Made by a program: the position numbers and the translations under genes. A DNA stretch of 64,000 nucleotides, from NCBI GenBank assembly GCA_016584305.1, contig JACEEZ010020495.1, forward strand, positions 443,394 to 507,393, read 5' to 3'. The notes under the pieces are model-generated. The model was not told the DNA's origin and did not search any database. It saw only the letters and a program-made list of their open reading frames with translations. How positions within the stretch are numbered: position 1 is the first letter of the stretch; each line of letters starts with the position of its first letter. Positions 10,201 through 22,398 of this stretch are shown here, one piece after another. This DNA is from Chionoecetes opilio. Taxonomy: Eukaryota > Arthropoda > Malacostraca > Decapoda > Majidae.

Positions 10201-10372
10201 ATGTCAGCTCCATCACGCAAGAGTGTCTCCAGCAGGAAGGGAATGAAATTGAAGAGCCTGAGCCTGCAGGAAAAAGGGTTTAAAGTGCTGGCAAGGATGG
10301 TGCAGTGCGTACATGTTGTGCTATTTGTGGCTGAGTTTGATATCAAATCCAGCACATTCTACCCGTTCATTG
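10201..10372 (+). pseudogene. Tigger/CENP-B-type transposase first exon
   Basis: The ATG opens MSAPSRKSVSSRKGMKLKSL followed by SLQEK and a helix-turn-helix-like stretch (AEFDIKSSTFYPF). This matches the pattern of the N-terminal DNA-binding domain of CENP-B/Tigger/jerky proteins (LSLxEKxxVL...G.S...IA.EF.I..ST). The reading stops at GGTAAGTGT, a strong splice-donor consensus, and the rest of the transposase is absent; a T-run follows. Small indels disturb this copy (GFKVLARMVQ). Other copies at 47131, 52449 (minus) and 58485 (minus) are cleaner. Confidence 0.65.
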
Positions 10373-10404
10373 GTAAGTGTAGTTTTTATGCTTTTACATA
10401 CTGT

Positions 10405-10408
10405 ATTT

Positions 10409-10475
<67 letters not shown>
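10405..10475. repeat. Poly(T) run of about 65 bases
   Basis: An almost unbroken T homopolymer between the transposase exon and the right terminus of the Tigger-like foldback. The length is probably inexact because such runs are poorly resolved by long reads. Confidence 0.9.
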
Positions 10476-10478
<3 letters not shown>

Positions 10479-10794
10479 AACCCCATTCAAGGAGGACATT
10501 GAATAATCGGCCTTTGAATAACTCGGAAAGGGGCCAGAGCCCCTTCGTCCCGGGTTTATAAGGGTTTTACGCTCAGCGGACGTAAAAGCCCGCGGTGAGG
10601 AGTTGAAAATTGGGGTTCCGGTGAGTAAAACTGAGTAGGAAAAAACGTCCGGGGGGTGGGTAATGGCCTCGGATGTTGCTTCCCGATTTTTCCCAGTTCC
10701 CGGCCCAGTGCTCCCCCCTATTAGTGGGGGAAAAACGAGGGTTTGTTTTTATATATATAAAATATATATATATATATTTATATATAATAAAATT

Positions 10795-11432
10795 ATAAGT
10801 CAGCGCCATTGATATTGGCGCAAAGAATTTTTTGCCTCGCAAAGCGGCGTAGCCTACATAAATTTTAAAAAACCATCCGAAGGACCCTCAGTTTTTTTTC
10901 TTTTTAATTCCTTTGCCTGAGCGGGTTTCAAGGCCCACTTGGCGCGGTAGCATTTTCAGGCCCTCTGAGAGGTCAAAGGGCCTTTTTCCTGTCCTCTTTT
11001 TTTGTAGCGGCGGTTTAGTTTCTCCCGCTCGCCTTGCATTTTTTGTCCCCTGGACATTTCTCAAGGAAACCGGTGAGGCGGAGATTTTTTTATTGTCTTT
11101 TCCCGCAAGAATCAGGGAACTAATCTGCGATCGTTCTTTGGCAAACCTTTCCCGTCCCATTGTCCCAACGAGGCACAAAATAAAGCCAGTCAAGGACAAA
11201 AAAAAAACTGACGCATCACAAAAAAAAAGTGTGATCCTTCACTCTCAATGCCCAACTGCTAATGCTTTTTAAACTTTGGGGAGTAGCTCAAAGGGCAACG
11301 TCTTTGCTACATCTCGCGCGCCAATATCATTGACGGATTTGAACCAATGTTTTGGGGGGTTTTGTTCCCCGCCCCTAGTATTGGCGCAGCATGTTTTGCC
11401 CCAAAAAACCAAAGGCGCTGACTTATATGTTA
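10795..11432. mobile_element. Possible MITE with AAGTCAGCGCC ends
   Basis: ATAAGTCAGCGCC at 10794 is mirrored by GGCGCTGACTTATAT at 11423-11437, and both ends continue with GGCGCAAAG / GGGGCAAAAC-like sequence. AT-rich tracts flank both sides. The interior has frames of about 100 residues on both strands that I do not recognise. The patch contains many inflated homopolymers, so small frames are unreliable. Confidence 0.4.
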
Positions 11433-11869
11433 TGTTAAAGTTTTTTATTATATATAAAAATATATATATATATATTATATATAATTATAATATATATTAT
11501 ATTAAATTTACCCACACCCCCCCATCTATTCCCCCACCTCACCCATCACCCCCCCCCATTCACTCACCCTCACCCCACACCCATTACCATACCCCACCCT
11601 TACTCACCCCTTACCCATCACCCCACATTAAGGTTTTCCCCAAAATTTTCGCAACCCATTTTTTTTCAATTCTCGCAAAAGGCTGCTAAAAAAAAAAGGA
11701 AAAAAAAAATGATCGGATCATTCAAAATGGCTTAAAACCTTTCCCCCGGGCGACCGGTTCCAAAATGGCCACATTGGGGTTCCGCCACAGGGGGGGGCCC
11801 TATCCGGCGACAAACCACACACCACACACTTTTGTTAATTTTTATTATTATTATTATATATTTTAATTT

Positions 11870-11900
<31 letters not shown>

Positions 11901-12232
11901 AAAAAAAAAAATGGGGAAAATTAAGAAAAAAAAAAAAGAGAGAGAAGGGGAGAGAAGAGAGAGAGAGGAGAGTATTAATTATATATTTATATATTATTAT
12001 AACATATATATAAAATTTTTATATATATATAGATATTATATATATAAAATTAATATATTTTATTTATAATATTATATTATATAAAATATATATATATATA
12101 TATAAATATATATAAAATATATAAAATTATTATAAAATATATATAATATAATATATTATTATATAATATATATATATATATATAAAATTATATATATTAT
12201 ATATTATATATATATATTATATATATATATTT
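11433..12232. repeat. Low-complexity AT tracts and C-rich stretch, no gene
   Basis: Bases 11450-11505 and 11840-12232 are nearly pure A/T with broken TA runs and a GA-rich interval at 11935-11975. Bases 11510-11635 are a C-rich series of CACCCC-like words. Nothing coding is supported. Confidence 0.85.
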
Positions 12233-12233
12233 A

Positions 12234-14773
12234 GGGTGTCCAAGATCATAGAGGGAAAAAAATGAGACTTTTTTTTTTCATTTGCTCGTTTTTTACTTCT
12301 GTTTACACATGCATAAGAAGAGTTCCTGTGAAATTAAATGAAATTCGGAGAATATTTAGGGGTCGCGACAACAAACTTTTTCTAAAACTTTCAAAAACAA
12401 AGAAAAAACTCAAAACATCCCACTTTTTAGAATGAAACTTTAAAAAAACCCAAAACAGACATTTTCATTGTTTCCTTTCAGAAACCCCTTCTTTTGAAGG
12501 TCCTCCTTCTTTTCCCGCCCCAAAAAGTTCCGATGGGGGGGGAAAAACGGGAGGAGATACTTTCCGTGCGTGTTCGGGACCCGGACCCTAGGGGATGCCC
12601 CGCTCCCGGGACGTTGACCACCGGAGGCCAAGTGCCCTTTTCCGACACCCTTGAATGGGTCGTCCTCCTCCCACAATCCCAGTCCCTGCAGGAAGCCCTC
12701 GTCCCTCGATTTTTCTAAAAAGAAGGCCCGGTCTTCTTAGTGACGAAGGCGAGAGGGAGTCCATCGTCATTTTTTTTTCCCTCCAATCGTTGAGTTCCTT
12801 CTTCGAGGCGGGTTTGCCAAAATGCCTTGACCATCTGCTTCTTCTCCCCACATAAATCCTTGAGTCAAAAAGGCCAGCCCCCGCTTTTTCCCTCGGAAAA
12901 CGTACAAGGGGCGTCGCGGGGCTTGTTCGCTGCCTTGGCAACGGTTTGGTCAGGGTATGTTTTAGGATCTCGAGAAGAGCACTTCGTTCAACGGAGCTTT
13001 CACAGAGATCGGTGCCTCATCCCTTTTTTTCTTGCAGTACCCCAGAGCAACAAAAGGGGGGCCACTCTTTCCACCCGGCCTTTCTCGACCTTCGGGGAAG
13101 CGGGGTTTCAGCATCTAAAGCTTGAGGCAGTAGAGGGCCCTTTGGGCCCATCCACCGGGTTTGAGGAGACCCCAGGACGGCGGAAGGGTTTTGGTGGACC
13201 TTCACCCCCCGAGGAAAAAAGGTAGGAGAGACAGAAGTTCTTCATAGTCCTCCCCGGGAGGTTTCTTCGACATCAAGCCTCCTTTGGGGGGGGGGGCCAA
13301 TGGTTTTCAGCTTGCTGGCAGTGTATTGTAGCAAAAAACTCACGAGGTCCCGGGTTTCCACCGTCTCTCTCGAGGGAAACCACGAAGGACCTCGATCACG
13401 GGTCGTTTTAAGATTCCCAAAGTAGGACCAAGGAAGAGCGAGGTGGCTTCGAAGACATCCTGAGGGTCACCCCCGGACATGGTGGCGGGAGGCAACCAAA
13501 GAAAACTTCGTCTGAGTTTTGCTCAAACCGAATGCAAACACCTTTCACCCGCCGGTTCGAAGCCGGGGTGTCGAAACAGAAGGCGATGATCTTGTCCCTG
13601 ACGGGCCCGCTTCGTCCACCTCCTTTAAGCATGCAGCCCCCGTTTTTGCCAGTCGAATCCGAGCTTGCCCGGGGCCCAAGAAGGAACTCGGCATCACTTC
13701 CCCTTGGGAGGACGGCAATGCAGTCCTCCGTATCGCCAGAGAGGGACGGGAGGAGTTTTTCCCCCCCAATGCAGGGGCCAACCTCCAGGATCTCCTGGTT
13801 CCCAGTTCCCGGATCTTCTCGGCGGCTTGCTTTCCCCCCCAATTCGTGTCGTGGACCTGCTCTTCGAGACCGCCATACTCCCAAGTCCTTCCAAAAAATT
13901 TAGCGGGGAGCTGCAAACGTTGACGTGTTGCCGCACCGCAACTTCCTCGATCCCAAGTTGAAAGAGGTTTAAATCCTCACGGAGATCGATGGCACTGTTT
14001 TTAGTTTTTTCCTCTGGCTTGGATCCCCCAGCCGGGGGATGATGTCGTCGAAACAGGACTGCTGCCTGCTATGCTTTGGCTTGTGTTTCCGCCCTTTCAG
14101 TAGCCCGGCAATTGCTGTCTTTACGTTCCCGGAGCCGCTTGAGTCGAGTTCCCCGCTCGACCTTCTTCTCCACCTTTCTTCTCCACCTTCTTCGCTGTCA
14201 CAAGGGGCAAATTTCCCGCCATGGATGATTCCCCCCTACCCCTAGGAACTCCTTGTCCTCGCCTTCACGTCTGCCCGTTTTGGGGAGAGGAGGATTGGGG
14301 GGTCGAAGATTTCTTGGAGATCTCCTTTTAAAATTCCTCATTCAACGTGTTTTTGGCCTGTCTTTGTTCTGTTTTTCTTGATGTCATTGTACGCCTTTAC
14401 CAGCTTTTGACACTTCGTGCCGGGTGTATTACTTAGTTTTCGGAATCCCGGGGCCGACCCGAAGGGGGAGAACTCCTCCCCCACCGCCTTTCCTGCTCCC
14501 GCTGCCTTTCCCCCCTCTCCGGTGGTGGTGTAGTAGCGGAGGGGACCTGCTCCTTCGATGGTAGCCGGGTCCGGTATTTTTACGATTTGGGGCCTTGCGA
14601 TCGCCAAAGATTTCTAGCGGCTCTTTTGCCATGTTATAACCTGAAAGTTAAACCCCTTTTTGGGACCCCTAAATATTACTCATTGCCCAAAATTTCAACC
14701 AATACTGTTTTATATGAAAACCGGAAAACACACGAGCGGAAAAAATTTAAAACTTTTGCATTTTGGGACACCC
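12234..14773 (-). mobile_element. Unrecognised 2.5-kb candidate DNA transposon with GGGTGTCC ends
   Basis: GGGTGTCCAAGATCATAG at 12234 is mirrored by GGGACACCC at 14765-14773, both against AT-rich flanks. The interior is GC-rich and on the minus strand shows a series of broken frames from about 14630 down to 12440. The first contains CQKLVKAYNDIKKNRTKTGQ, which looks like a Myb/SANT- or MADF-type DNA-binding start; later frames (14039-13400, 13205-12590) I do not recognise. Homopolymer inflation is severe (GGGGGG, CCCCCC), so the frames are probably fragments of one gene. Function is not assigned; a transposase is an inference from the ends and the N-terminal pattern. Confidence 0.4.
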
Positions 14774-14929
14774 AAAAATATATATACCTTCCCACTCTCC
14801 CCTAGGGCAAACAACACCTCCCCCATTACCAAGGGGGGGGAAAAAAAACTACCCCTCTCACTAGTTGAGAGGGTGGATGGTGGATAATTTCCACAACAGA
14901 TATGGAGACAGGACCATACAAGTATAGTT

Positions 14930-15140
14930 CAGGCCTCGGACGTATGGTACAGTGGTAAAGTCCATTTGTGTCACTTGGCGCAGTCAGGTTTGAGTTTCGC
15001 TCACAGCTCAAAATATTTTTTCTTGGAAATAGAGGCAGTTACTGTCCCTTTGAGCAAGCCAGTAGGGTGTGTGGTGTGTGAGGTCCCAGTTTTACCTAAA
15101 GATTGGTCTCTATAAATGCTAAGCTCTTTGCTGCAGGCTA
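14930..15140 (+). mobile_element. Second tRNA-derived SINE family
   Basis: At 14944-14963 TGGTACAGTGGTAAAGTC is an A-box-like tRNA start and at 14985-15000 CAGGTTTGAGTTTCGC is B-box-like, at the spacing of a tRNA. The following body (AAATAGAGGCAGTTACTGTCCCTTTGAGCAAG...) has no frame. The 3' limit is uncertain; an AC run follows at about 15190. Confidence 0.55.
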
Positions 15141-15199
15141 ATAGCTGACAATTGCCTGTCCAGCACATGATCAGTCTGTGGGTGAGTTACACACACACA

Positions 15200-15835
15200 C
15201 ACATGTTTATTACATACATAGAGCGAAGCAAAGAATCATACACTAACATATTTCAATGCATGGATATACAACAATGTCAGTCCTTTCTCTTCAAGGGCTA
15301 TGAAATTACTATGGACTTGCAATACCGAATCCTTCACATAGGACAAAAGAAGGAAGATTTGGGACAATTGCAGCCTGTGAGGAAGTTTAATGAAGCAGGC
15401 TTATGGGTCGTCAAGAAACTAATACATGTTTTATTTTTTTTAGCACGGGTACTTGATCTGCTGTAGCTTTATCTAAACCTATATGGCCAGCAGAAGAAGA
15501 AGGCTACTAAATGCCACTGAGGGACTAAGTTTATCTATTCTGTAATGTAGTAGTAATGCTGGAAATGCATGGCAGGGGATGTCATGAATTGGATGTGGTG
15601 ATGTAGAGAAAATGCTAAACATGAGCATGAGCACCTTGTCAAGGTGGAACAACACTGCTAACTAGCAGCCTCATGAGCCTTTGTCATCATCACTCTTATT
15701 CCCTCTAAGACATATCTCCCTTGCCTGCCTCCCAAGATATTTTGTGTAGCATCTTCCACTTTTTCAATTAATTCCTATATTTCCATCTTTCATTAATTAA
15801 TTTGCATGAAAATCAGTCACCATAATCGCATAATG
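15200..15835. other. No recognisable gene
   Basis: AT-rich sequence with one 104-residue frame (15152-15466) that has low-complexity composition and no recognisable motif. I do not support it as a gene. Confidence 0.6.
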
Positions 15836-15843
15836 GTCTAGTT

Positions 15844-16545
15844 CAGTGGTTCTTAACCTTTTCAGAGGCGCCGAACCCTAACAAAAACCTCTGCACACAG
15901 GCCAAACCCCTCAAATGTGGGAAGAAAAAAATATTAATACACAAATGAAAGAAAAATTGCTTCACAATTCATGAGTATATTTGCATATTTAGAAAAATAT
16001 ATTTCATTTTTATTAATATCAAAATTAAAGAACAATTACCTAAAAATGTTTCATGAGTTAGTTACTATATTTGGATAATAATAAGAATAAATTCCATTAA
16101 AATTTATACAAAAATAGAAGAAAAATTGCTTCCAAATTCAAGAGTATATTTGGATAACAAGAAGAATAAATTCCATTTTAGTTGTTACAAAAATAAAAAA
16201 TAAAATGTTTCAAAATCCAAGGGCATATTTGGATAATAATATAAATAAGTATTTTAATTAAAAATATTTAAAAAAAATGCTTCTAAATTCTAGAGTATAT
16301 GTGGATCATAAGAAGAAGGAAGGACGGACTCAGAAGGGGGAGAGATGGGCGAGGACACACACATACCTTTTACTCCACCGCGCTGCTTGAATTTATGTTA
16401 ATTTCGCGTATAATTTACTCTAGTGAATAATCCGGCATTACAATAGTAGCAAAATTTCAATGTGTTTCGGAGGGCCTCCGCCGAACCCCTGGGACTGGCT
16501 CACCAAAATCCTGGGGTTCGATCGAACCCAGGTTAAGAACCACTG
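15844..16545. mobile_element. hAT-type MITE with 8-bp target duplication
   Basis: The element starts CAGTGGTTCTTAACC and ends GGTTAAGAACCACTG, and is flanked by perfect 8-bp duplications GTCTAGTT (15836-15843 and 16546-16553). The termini and duplication length are diagnostic of the hAT superfamily. The 702-bp interior is AT-rich, with internal near-repeats of an AAAATTGCTTC.AAATTC.AGAGTATATTTGGAT motif, and has no transposase. It is non-autonomous. Confidence 0.93.
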
Positions 16546-17180
16546 GTCTAGTTGATAGTTGTAGGGTGATGAGAACTTTTCCTGTTACAATTGAACTGAT
16601 TTGAATGCATTCTTCGTAAATAATATCATTCTTAAGTATTTCAAAGCATTTTATCAGTTTTAAGATGTATTTTTCCAAACCTTTAAAGTTAAGCTTTAAA
16701 GCCCTCAAAGCTTACTACGGTGAGACATCTCAGAAGGTGCCTTTCCTCACTTTCTGCCTCTATAAAGCAAATGTAGCAGGAACCAAATCAACAAACCACT
16801 GACTTGCTACCATGAATATAAGAAAATAAGAACATACGAAAATTAGGAAGCTACAAAAGGCCGTGAGGCCTACTCGAGGTAGTTCCTGTTACTTAATTCT
16901 ACCTACATCCACCTCTCTTCCGTATCCATGAATTTATCCAGACCCCTTTTAAAGACCCCTATAGACTCCGCATTGACCACCTGATGACTGAATCCATTCC
17001 AATCATTTACCACCCTATTTGTGAACCGGTTTCTCCCTATTTCCTTTTTAAATCTACGCTTTTCCAGCTTGAATCCACTACTTCTTGTTCTACCCTGGTT
17101 ACTAGCCGTAAAAACTTAGCCTACATTGTCTTTATTGTATCCCTTTAACCACTTAAAAACTTCTATCAGATCGCCCCTAA

Positions 17181-20100
17181 CTAATCGCCTCTCAAGTGAG
17201 TGTAATTTAATAGCTTCAATCTCTTCTTATAACTAAAGTTACGAATCCCATGAATAATTTTGGTCATCCTTCTTTGGACTGATTCTAACAAGGCTATATC
17301 CATCTTGTAATATGGAGACCAAAACTGAACCGCATAGTCTAGGTGAGGTCTGACTAGTGCCAAATAAAGCTTTAGAATAACCTCAGCACTTCTACTTTTA
17401 ACACTCCTGGTAATGAATCCTAACACCCTGTTAGCTCGATTTCTAGCCTCAATACATTGATTCTCAGGACGGAGGTCTGTGGCTATCCACACTCCCAGAT
17501 CTTTCTCACCTTCTGATCTTTTCAGCGATACATCGCGTATAGTGTACCTATTACCAGGATTTTTTCTACCAACATTCATTACGCTACACTTATCAATATT
17601 AAATTCCATCTGCCATCTATCTACCCACTCATTTAATTTATCTAAATCTCCTTGTAATATACATTTACATCAGACTGTGATCTAATAATCCTACCTACCT
17701 TAGTATCATCCGCAAACTTGCTGATATCACTACTAATCTCACTATCTAAGTCGTTGATGTACATCAAAATAGTAATGGACCCAAAACAGACCCTTGTGGA
17801 ACCCCACTTGTCACCTGCCCCCATTCAGATTTAGAACCATTAATTGTAACCCTTTGTTGCCTATCACTTAGCCAAGCTCTAATCCAACGAAGAGCCTTCC
17901 CATCTATTCCATGAGCCTTAACCTTAATTAAGAGTCTACCGTGTGGCACCTTATCGAATGCCTTACTGAAATCCAGGTATACTATATCATAATCCTCATC
18001 ATCATCTGCCGTTTCATAAACTTTACTATAAAAACTCAATAAATTAGTGAGACATGATATACCTTTGATGAACCCATGTTGTGAATCATTTACCAAACTA
18101 TGCTTTTCTAGATGCTCTCTAATGTTTTTTGCAATAACAGATTCCAATAATTTACCTACCACTGACGTCAGGCTAACGGGTCCATAATTTGATATAAATC
18201 CTCTATCTCCCTTCTTAACCCGTAAACTGCGGATACCTGTGTGAAAATATCTCTGTGTACGCGGGACTCTTGCCAGAATTCTTATAGTCGCTAAACAAAC
18301 TTGAATGTGTATCAATGTATTCGCCATATATTTGTGCAACTGCTAAAAATATTTTTTTTTGCTAAAGTCTTGTGGTTATTCTATGATTGTACTTGCAAGA
18401 TGAAGAGCGTTGAGGTTTATGGAATCCATGGTACAGCTCGTTCACAGAAAACAGGCCGCAAGGGTCTTCCTCTCTAATCTCTCTGCCCACGATAGGGAGA
18501 GACCTGTCAGCACCTTCACCTTCCATGCTGGTCACTGGGTCACTGAGCCTATGTGTGACCCCTGGGTCATTCTCAGGTAAATTAGAGTTGCCAGATTTCA
18601 CCGGCCGAAAAATTAGCCCAACTTTTTGAATTTGGCGGCCGCCCAATTGGGCATACGTACTCGCGTTTTCTTCGTGAGTGACCAAATGGGCATAGCCGCG
18701 CTTTACGGGTTAAATATGGGAACTACATCTCCCTTCCTCCACATTAACGGCACTTCCTGTATATCAACCGATTTCCTAAAAATATGCACTAGTGCCTCAC
18801 TAACAACCTTTTTGCATTCTTTAAATACTCTGGGATAAACTTCATCTGGTCCTGGTGACTTAAAATTCTTCATTCTGTCTATACCTTCTTCTACCATTTC
18901 CCTAGTTATCACAATATCTTGGAGTTTCTCATTATCGCTTCCTTTAAACATCTGTTCACCATCAGGTACCTTCTGTTTATCCTCCTGAGTAAAAACACTT
19001 AAGAAATAATTATTTAAAATTTTACACATATCCTCTGCCGTGCTTCCAATCTCTCCCTGCTCATTTTTTAATGGCCCCACTAATTCCCTAGTCTTTGTTT
19101 TATAAACCTGAAATAATACCTTAGGGTCGTTCTTTGCCTGTCCAGCGACCTTAATCTCATAATTGTTCTTAGCTACTCTTGTTAATCTCTTCACGGTCCT
19201 CGCCATCACGTTATACTGTTCTTTGCTCACCTGTCCAGCCGTGAACATACATGTTTCTTTTTACTCCAATGTTGTGTTTTAAATTCGTGTTCATCCATTT
19301 TGGGTCGTTCTTCCTTGATTTTATCGCCCTATAATGAATATTCTTTTTCTGTCCTGCAATTATATTCCTTACAAATAATGTATAATCCTCGTTCGCCCCG
19401 ACCTCACTAACACCTGCCTCCATACTGGCCTCAGACCACTCCTTCCCCTCCATCCTACACGCCGAGTTAATCCCCACCAGGTGTCTCCTTAATCCTGCAT
19501 AACTGGCCTTTCTGAAGTCAGGTACTCTTTGCTTATCAACACTTCAATTTCCTATTTCCTATTTTAAGCACAACCTGATTTCACAATGATCACTGTTCCC
19601 TAGCATACCTCCAACATACACCTCTGTAACTAAATATTCCCTGTTTGTCAGTAATAAATCTAGAATATTATATCCTCTAGTAGGCTCCTTGATTGCTTGC
19701 CTTAGAAAGTTATCCTGAACTATATCTAACAATTCCCTTGCGTCATTGTCTCCTATAACCCATTGTCTCCCAGTCTATGTTCCTAAGATTAAAATCTCCT
19801 ACCATAATCGATTATATCTGCAAGCCTTGTTTATTCCTTGCCATATAGGAGCTGAATCCTCTTCACATAAGTTTGGAGGCCTGTACACTACACCCTAAAC
19901 CATTTTCTCTGTTCCATCCGTAACCTCTATCCAAATAGACTCTTATGCTATCATCTGTTTTTATAACATTATTAACACAACACTGCAATGTATCTCTTGC
20001 ATAAAGCAAAACTCCACCACCTCGCCTGCCTAACATGTCCTTGTGAAATAACTTATACCTAGCTATTTCAACCTCTGGATCAAATACCTTTCCTGACATA

Positions 20101-20285
20101 TCCAACCATGTTTTTGTTAATGCTATTATATCAAAATCCTCCACACTATTTATTCCTTTCAGGAAATCTATGTTGCTTAAAATACTCCTACAGTTTGTAT
20201 AGTAAGCCTTCAGGCAACTCCTCTTCTTTTTGTCCATTTTCCCTTTATTTTCAACTAACCCCTCCTCTCTCTTCTTACGAATCAC
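17181..20285 (-). pseudogene. CR1-like LINE ORF2: endonuclease and reverse transcriptase
   Basis: From an ATG at 20285 the protein begins with an endonuclease N-terminal pattern (YYTNCRSILSNIDFL, FDIIALTKTWL, GGGVLLYARD). A linker (19477-19211) follows, then RT from 19248: SPGPDEVYPRVFKE, a block split by the MITE at 18219-18709, VYLDFSKAFDKVPHGRLL (catalytic Asp), SGVPQGSVLGPLLF, MYINDL and FADDTKV (palm motif). The C-terminal block LGVWIATDLRPENQC...RPHLDYAVQFWSPYY ends at 17181. Multiple frameshifts break it, including near 19500-19860 and 17640-17780. RT domain order and motifs fit CR1/L2-type LINEs. Confidence 0.9.
18219..18709. mobile_element. piggyBac-like MITE in LINE ORF2
   Basis: The insertion is bounded by CCCGTAAA and TTTACGGG and flanked on both sides by TTAA (18215-18218, 18710-18713). 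TTAA targets with CCC...GGG ends are the hallmark of piggyBac. It sits inside the RT coding region between the VVPIF and KKGDRG residues. At 491 bp with no transposase it is non-autonomous. Confidence 0.9.
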
Positions 20286-20455
20286 TTTAGTTCCCTATCT
20301 CCTGAAACTCCTCCTAGTGTCGCAAGTTTCCTTTACCCCGGCCTCAGTGTCTAATCCCCGGTTCTCTATTTTAGAAAAGCCTGCAATGCACCTACCTCCC
20401 TTTCAAGGGATTCAGACAAGTTCTGAACCCCTTTCCTCGAAAGGTGCACCCCATC

Positions 20456-20953
20456 CAGAGCTGGGCAGTATTTAAATACATTTGTATTTAAATACGTATT
20501 TAAATACATTTGCGTATTTAGAACTGTATTTATAAATACATTGGTTATCACGTGTTTAAATACAGTATTTAAATACTTTGATGAGTATTTAAATACATTG
20601 TATTTAAATACTCGTAATATAAAAATGTAAATACTTGTTTATCAGTTAATTTAGCCATAAACCCGCCCAACTATCTCGCAACCCTGATGTTACAGTGAAC
20701 CAGTGCTTCCACTTTCAAGGAAATTTAGCCCTGAGAAGGAAATTTCTAACGCAACACAAAATCTAAGGAAATCCAGATTTGTGAGTATCTAAAATGTATT
20801 TACAAATGTATTTAAATACAATTGATGTATTTAGTATTTAGTATTTAAATACTTTCGTAAAATGTATTTAGTATTTGGTATTTAAATACATTTCTCCCAT
20901 GTATTTAGTATTTAGTATTTAAATACATTCATTGTATTTAGTGCCTAGCTCTG
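20456..20953. mobile_element. hAT-type MITE made of ATTTAAATAC repeats
   Basis: Termini CAGAGCTGGGCAGTA and, inverted, TAGTGCCTAGCTCTG are flanked by 8-bp duplications ACCCCATC (20448-20455, 20954-20961), as in hAT elements. Both sides of the 498-bp interior are filled with GTATTTAAATACA-type words, so single strands could fold extensively. It interrupts the esterase-like block of the LINE ORF1. Confidence 0.9.
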
Positions 20954-21595
20954 ACCCCATCCCTGTGGCAGAGGTGGTTATGCCTGAAAAAGAGGTCCCA
21001 GTTGTCGACAAAGGCCCAACCATTGGCTTTGCAATGAAATGCCAGCCGGCAATTCAGAGCAATAGCCCTGGAGTACTACAAGTCGTCAACATAGTGTCTT
21101 GGAAGGACATCACACACCACAGAGACACCCCCCTATCCCTAACCTTACCTACAGCCTCCTTGAATTGCCGTAGCAATTTTTCACTCCTTACACACTCTAT
21201 GTCTACCTATTTACCCTTTACCTCCTTATCTTCCTCTTGCAGCCCCGAGAGTACCTGAAATGAATTCGTGCACACAACATGGTCATTGTTTACCTTTCTC
21301 TCCTTCGGGTCCTTCGGGCACGCACCTCCATGCTCAACCACCTTCCATCCCCCATTCCCTGGTGACTTACTAGGAACGCCTCCCTATTAGTAGTAGCCCC
21401 AGGCACGCTACCCTGTTACCCCTCCAGGTACATCTCTCGCATGTGCCCCTCCATTCTCTCCACCTGGACCTCCACCTCCACACTTAAGAGATCGTATCTC
21501 TATCTCCTGCCCTTTCATTACACTTTTCAATTCGTTCACTTCACTTACAAAGCACCTTTTCAGGTCTTCAATCGCCTCAAGAATAGATTTAGTGC

Positions 21596-22366
21596 TGTGG
21601 AAATTATCCACTAAAACCGCTCTTATTTTGAGAAAGGTATTAATTTGAATGGTGGAATTTGGCGCCTACCACCAGGAAGGCGGGATACGAATCCAAATCC
21701 ACCTATGTATATATTATTATAGATTTGGGTATAAATTAAGCTGTATTTAGATATAATTAGATATAATATTGGTGGTATTCATCTATAATACCACAATTAA
21801 TCAAAGGATTAACATAATCTAAGAATTGTCAGGAAATTTCCACGTATAGGAACATTGTTGGAACATTGTCCCACGTGTAAGCTCCTAGCTGTCTTGAAAG
21901 GATTTTTAGTCAAGACATACTAGTCACGAGTTAGCCACTACCATATGAAGTCGTAGTGAGCTTTTGATTATACACTAAGGTGTAGTCAACCTCATATTAA
22001 TATGAGTAAATTTTAACCGATCAATCGGTTAAGACAAGGACGAGGTGTAAAACACATCTCTAAAAATCGCTCACAGCTGTGAGAAAAGTCACGACAGCCG
22101 GTCAGCGACGCCATCACTGTTCCACCGCCAGCCATCTTGCGATTCTATGTACCCACAGCCCCCTCCATGCTTCCCAAAGCTACAGATAAGCCTTAACACA
22201 CTTCAACCCATCTGCCCACTGCTGAGTATACCTTAATTAGCGTCTAAATAGGGTATCTGTGCAGCTAGGTAGACTATGGGTTAATAGCAAGGTGAGTTTA
22301 CGTTAATTTACTTTATAATTTCAACGGTTGTTGTCATCCATCAGTTGATGGGCGATAATTCCAACA
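21596..22366 (+). repeat. 5' LTR of the BEL/Pao element
   Basis: It runs from TGTGGAAATTATCCACT to GATAATTCCAACA (TG...CA ends) and matches 29541-30313 almost throughout. Differences are single substitutions and short indels. A direct hairpin TGTGGAAATTATCCAC lies at its very start. Promoter and polyadenylation signals are expected here, but I could not place them with confidence. Confidence 0.95.
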
Positions 22367-22369
22367 GTT

Positions 22370-22387
22370 TGGTGCCCTGAGTATAGG
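22370..22387 (+). promoter_or_regulatory. Candidate primer-binding site
   Basis: Three bases after the 5' LTR comes TGGTGCCCTGAGTATAGG. The TGG start would pair with the CCA end of a tRNA, as is usual for BEL/Pao elements. I cannot name the tRNA without a search. Confidence 0.5.
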
Positions 22388-22398
22388 ATTATCTTTGG

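Larger units (their letters stand above)
9000..10570. mobile_element. Tigger-like 5'-5' foldback element with internal SINE, copy A
   Basis: The left end CAGTAAAACCCTTATAACTC and right end TTATAAGGGTTTTAC are inverted termini, with TA before the left one. Subterminal words of the type AACTCGGCA are repeated. A SINE (minus) occupies 9070-9521. Beyond it the two halves are inverted around about 10,000: each carries the same promoter-side sequence and the start of a CENP-B/Tigger-type transposase, truncated on the left (about 9675-9781, minus) and reaching a splice donor on the right (10201-10372). Copies B-D share the SINE position and the truncation point. Confidence 0.8.

Noticed and set aside
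15152..15466. 104-residue plus-strand frame
   Set aside because: No motif, low-complexity stretches and no supporting context.
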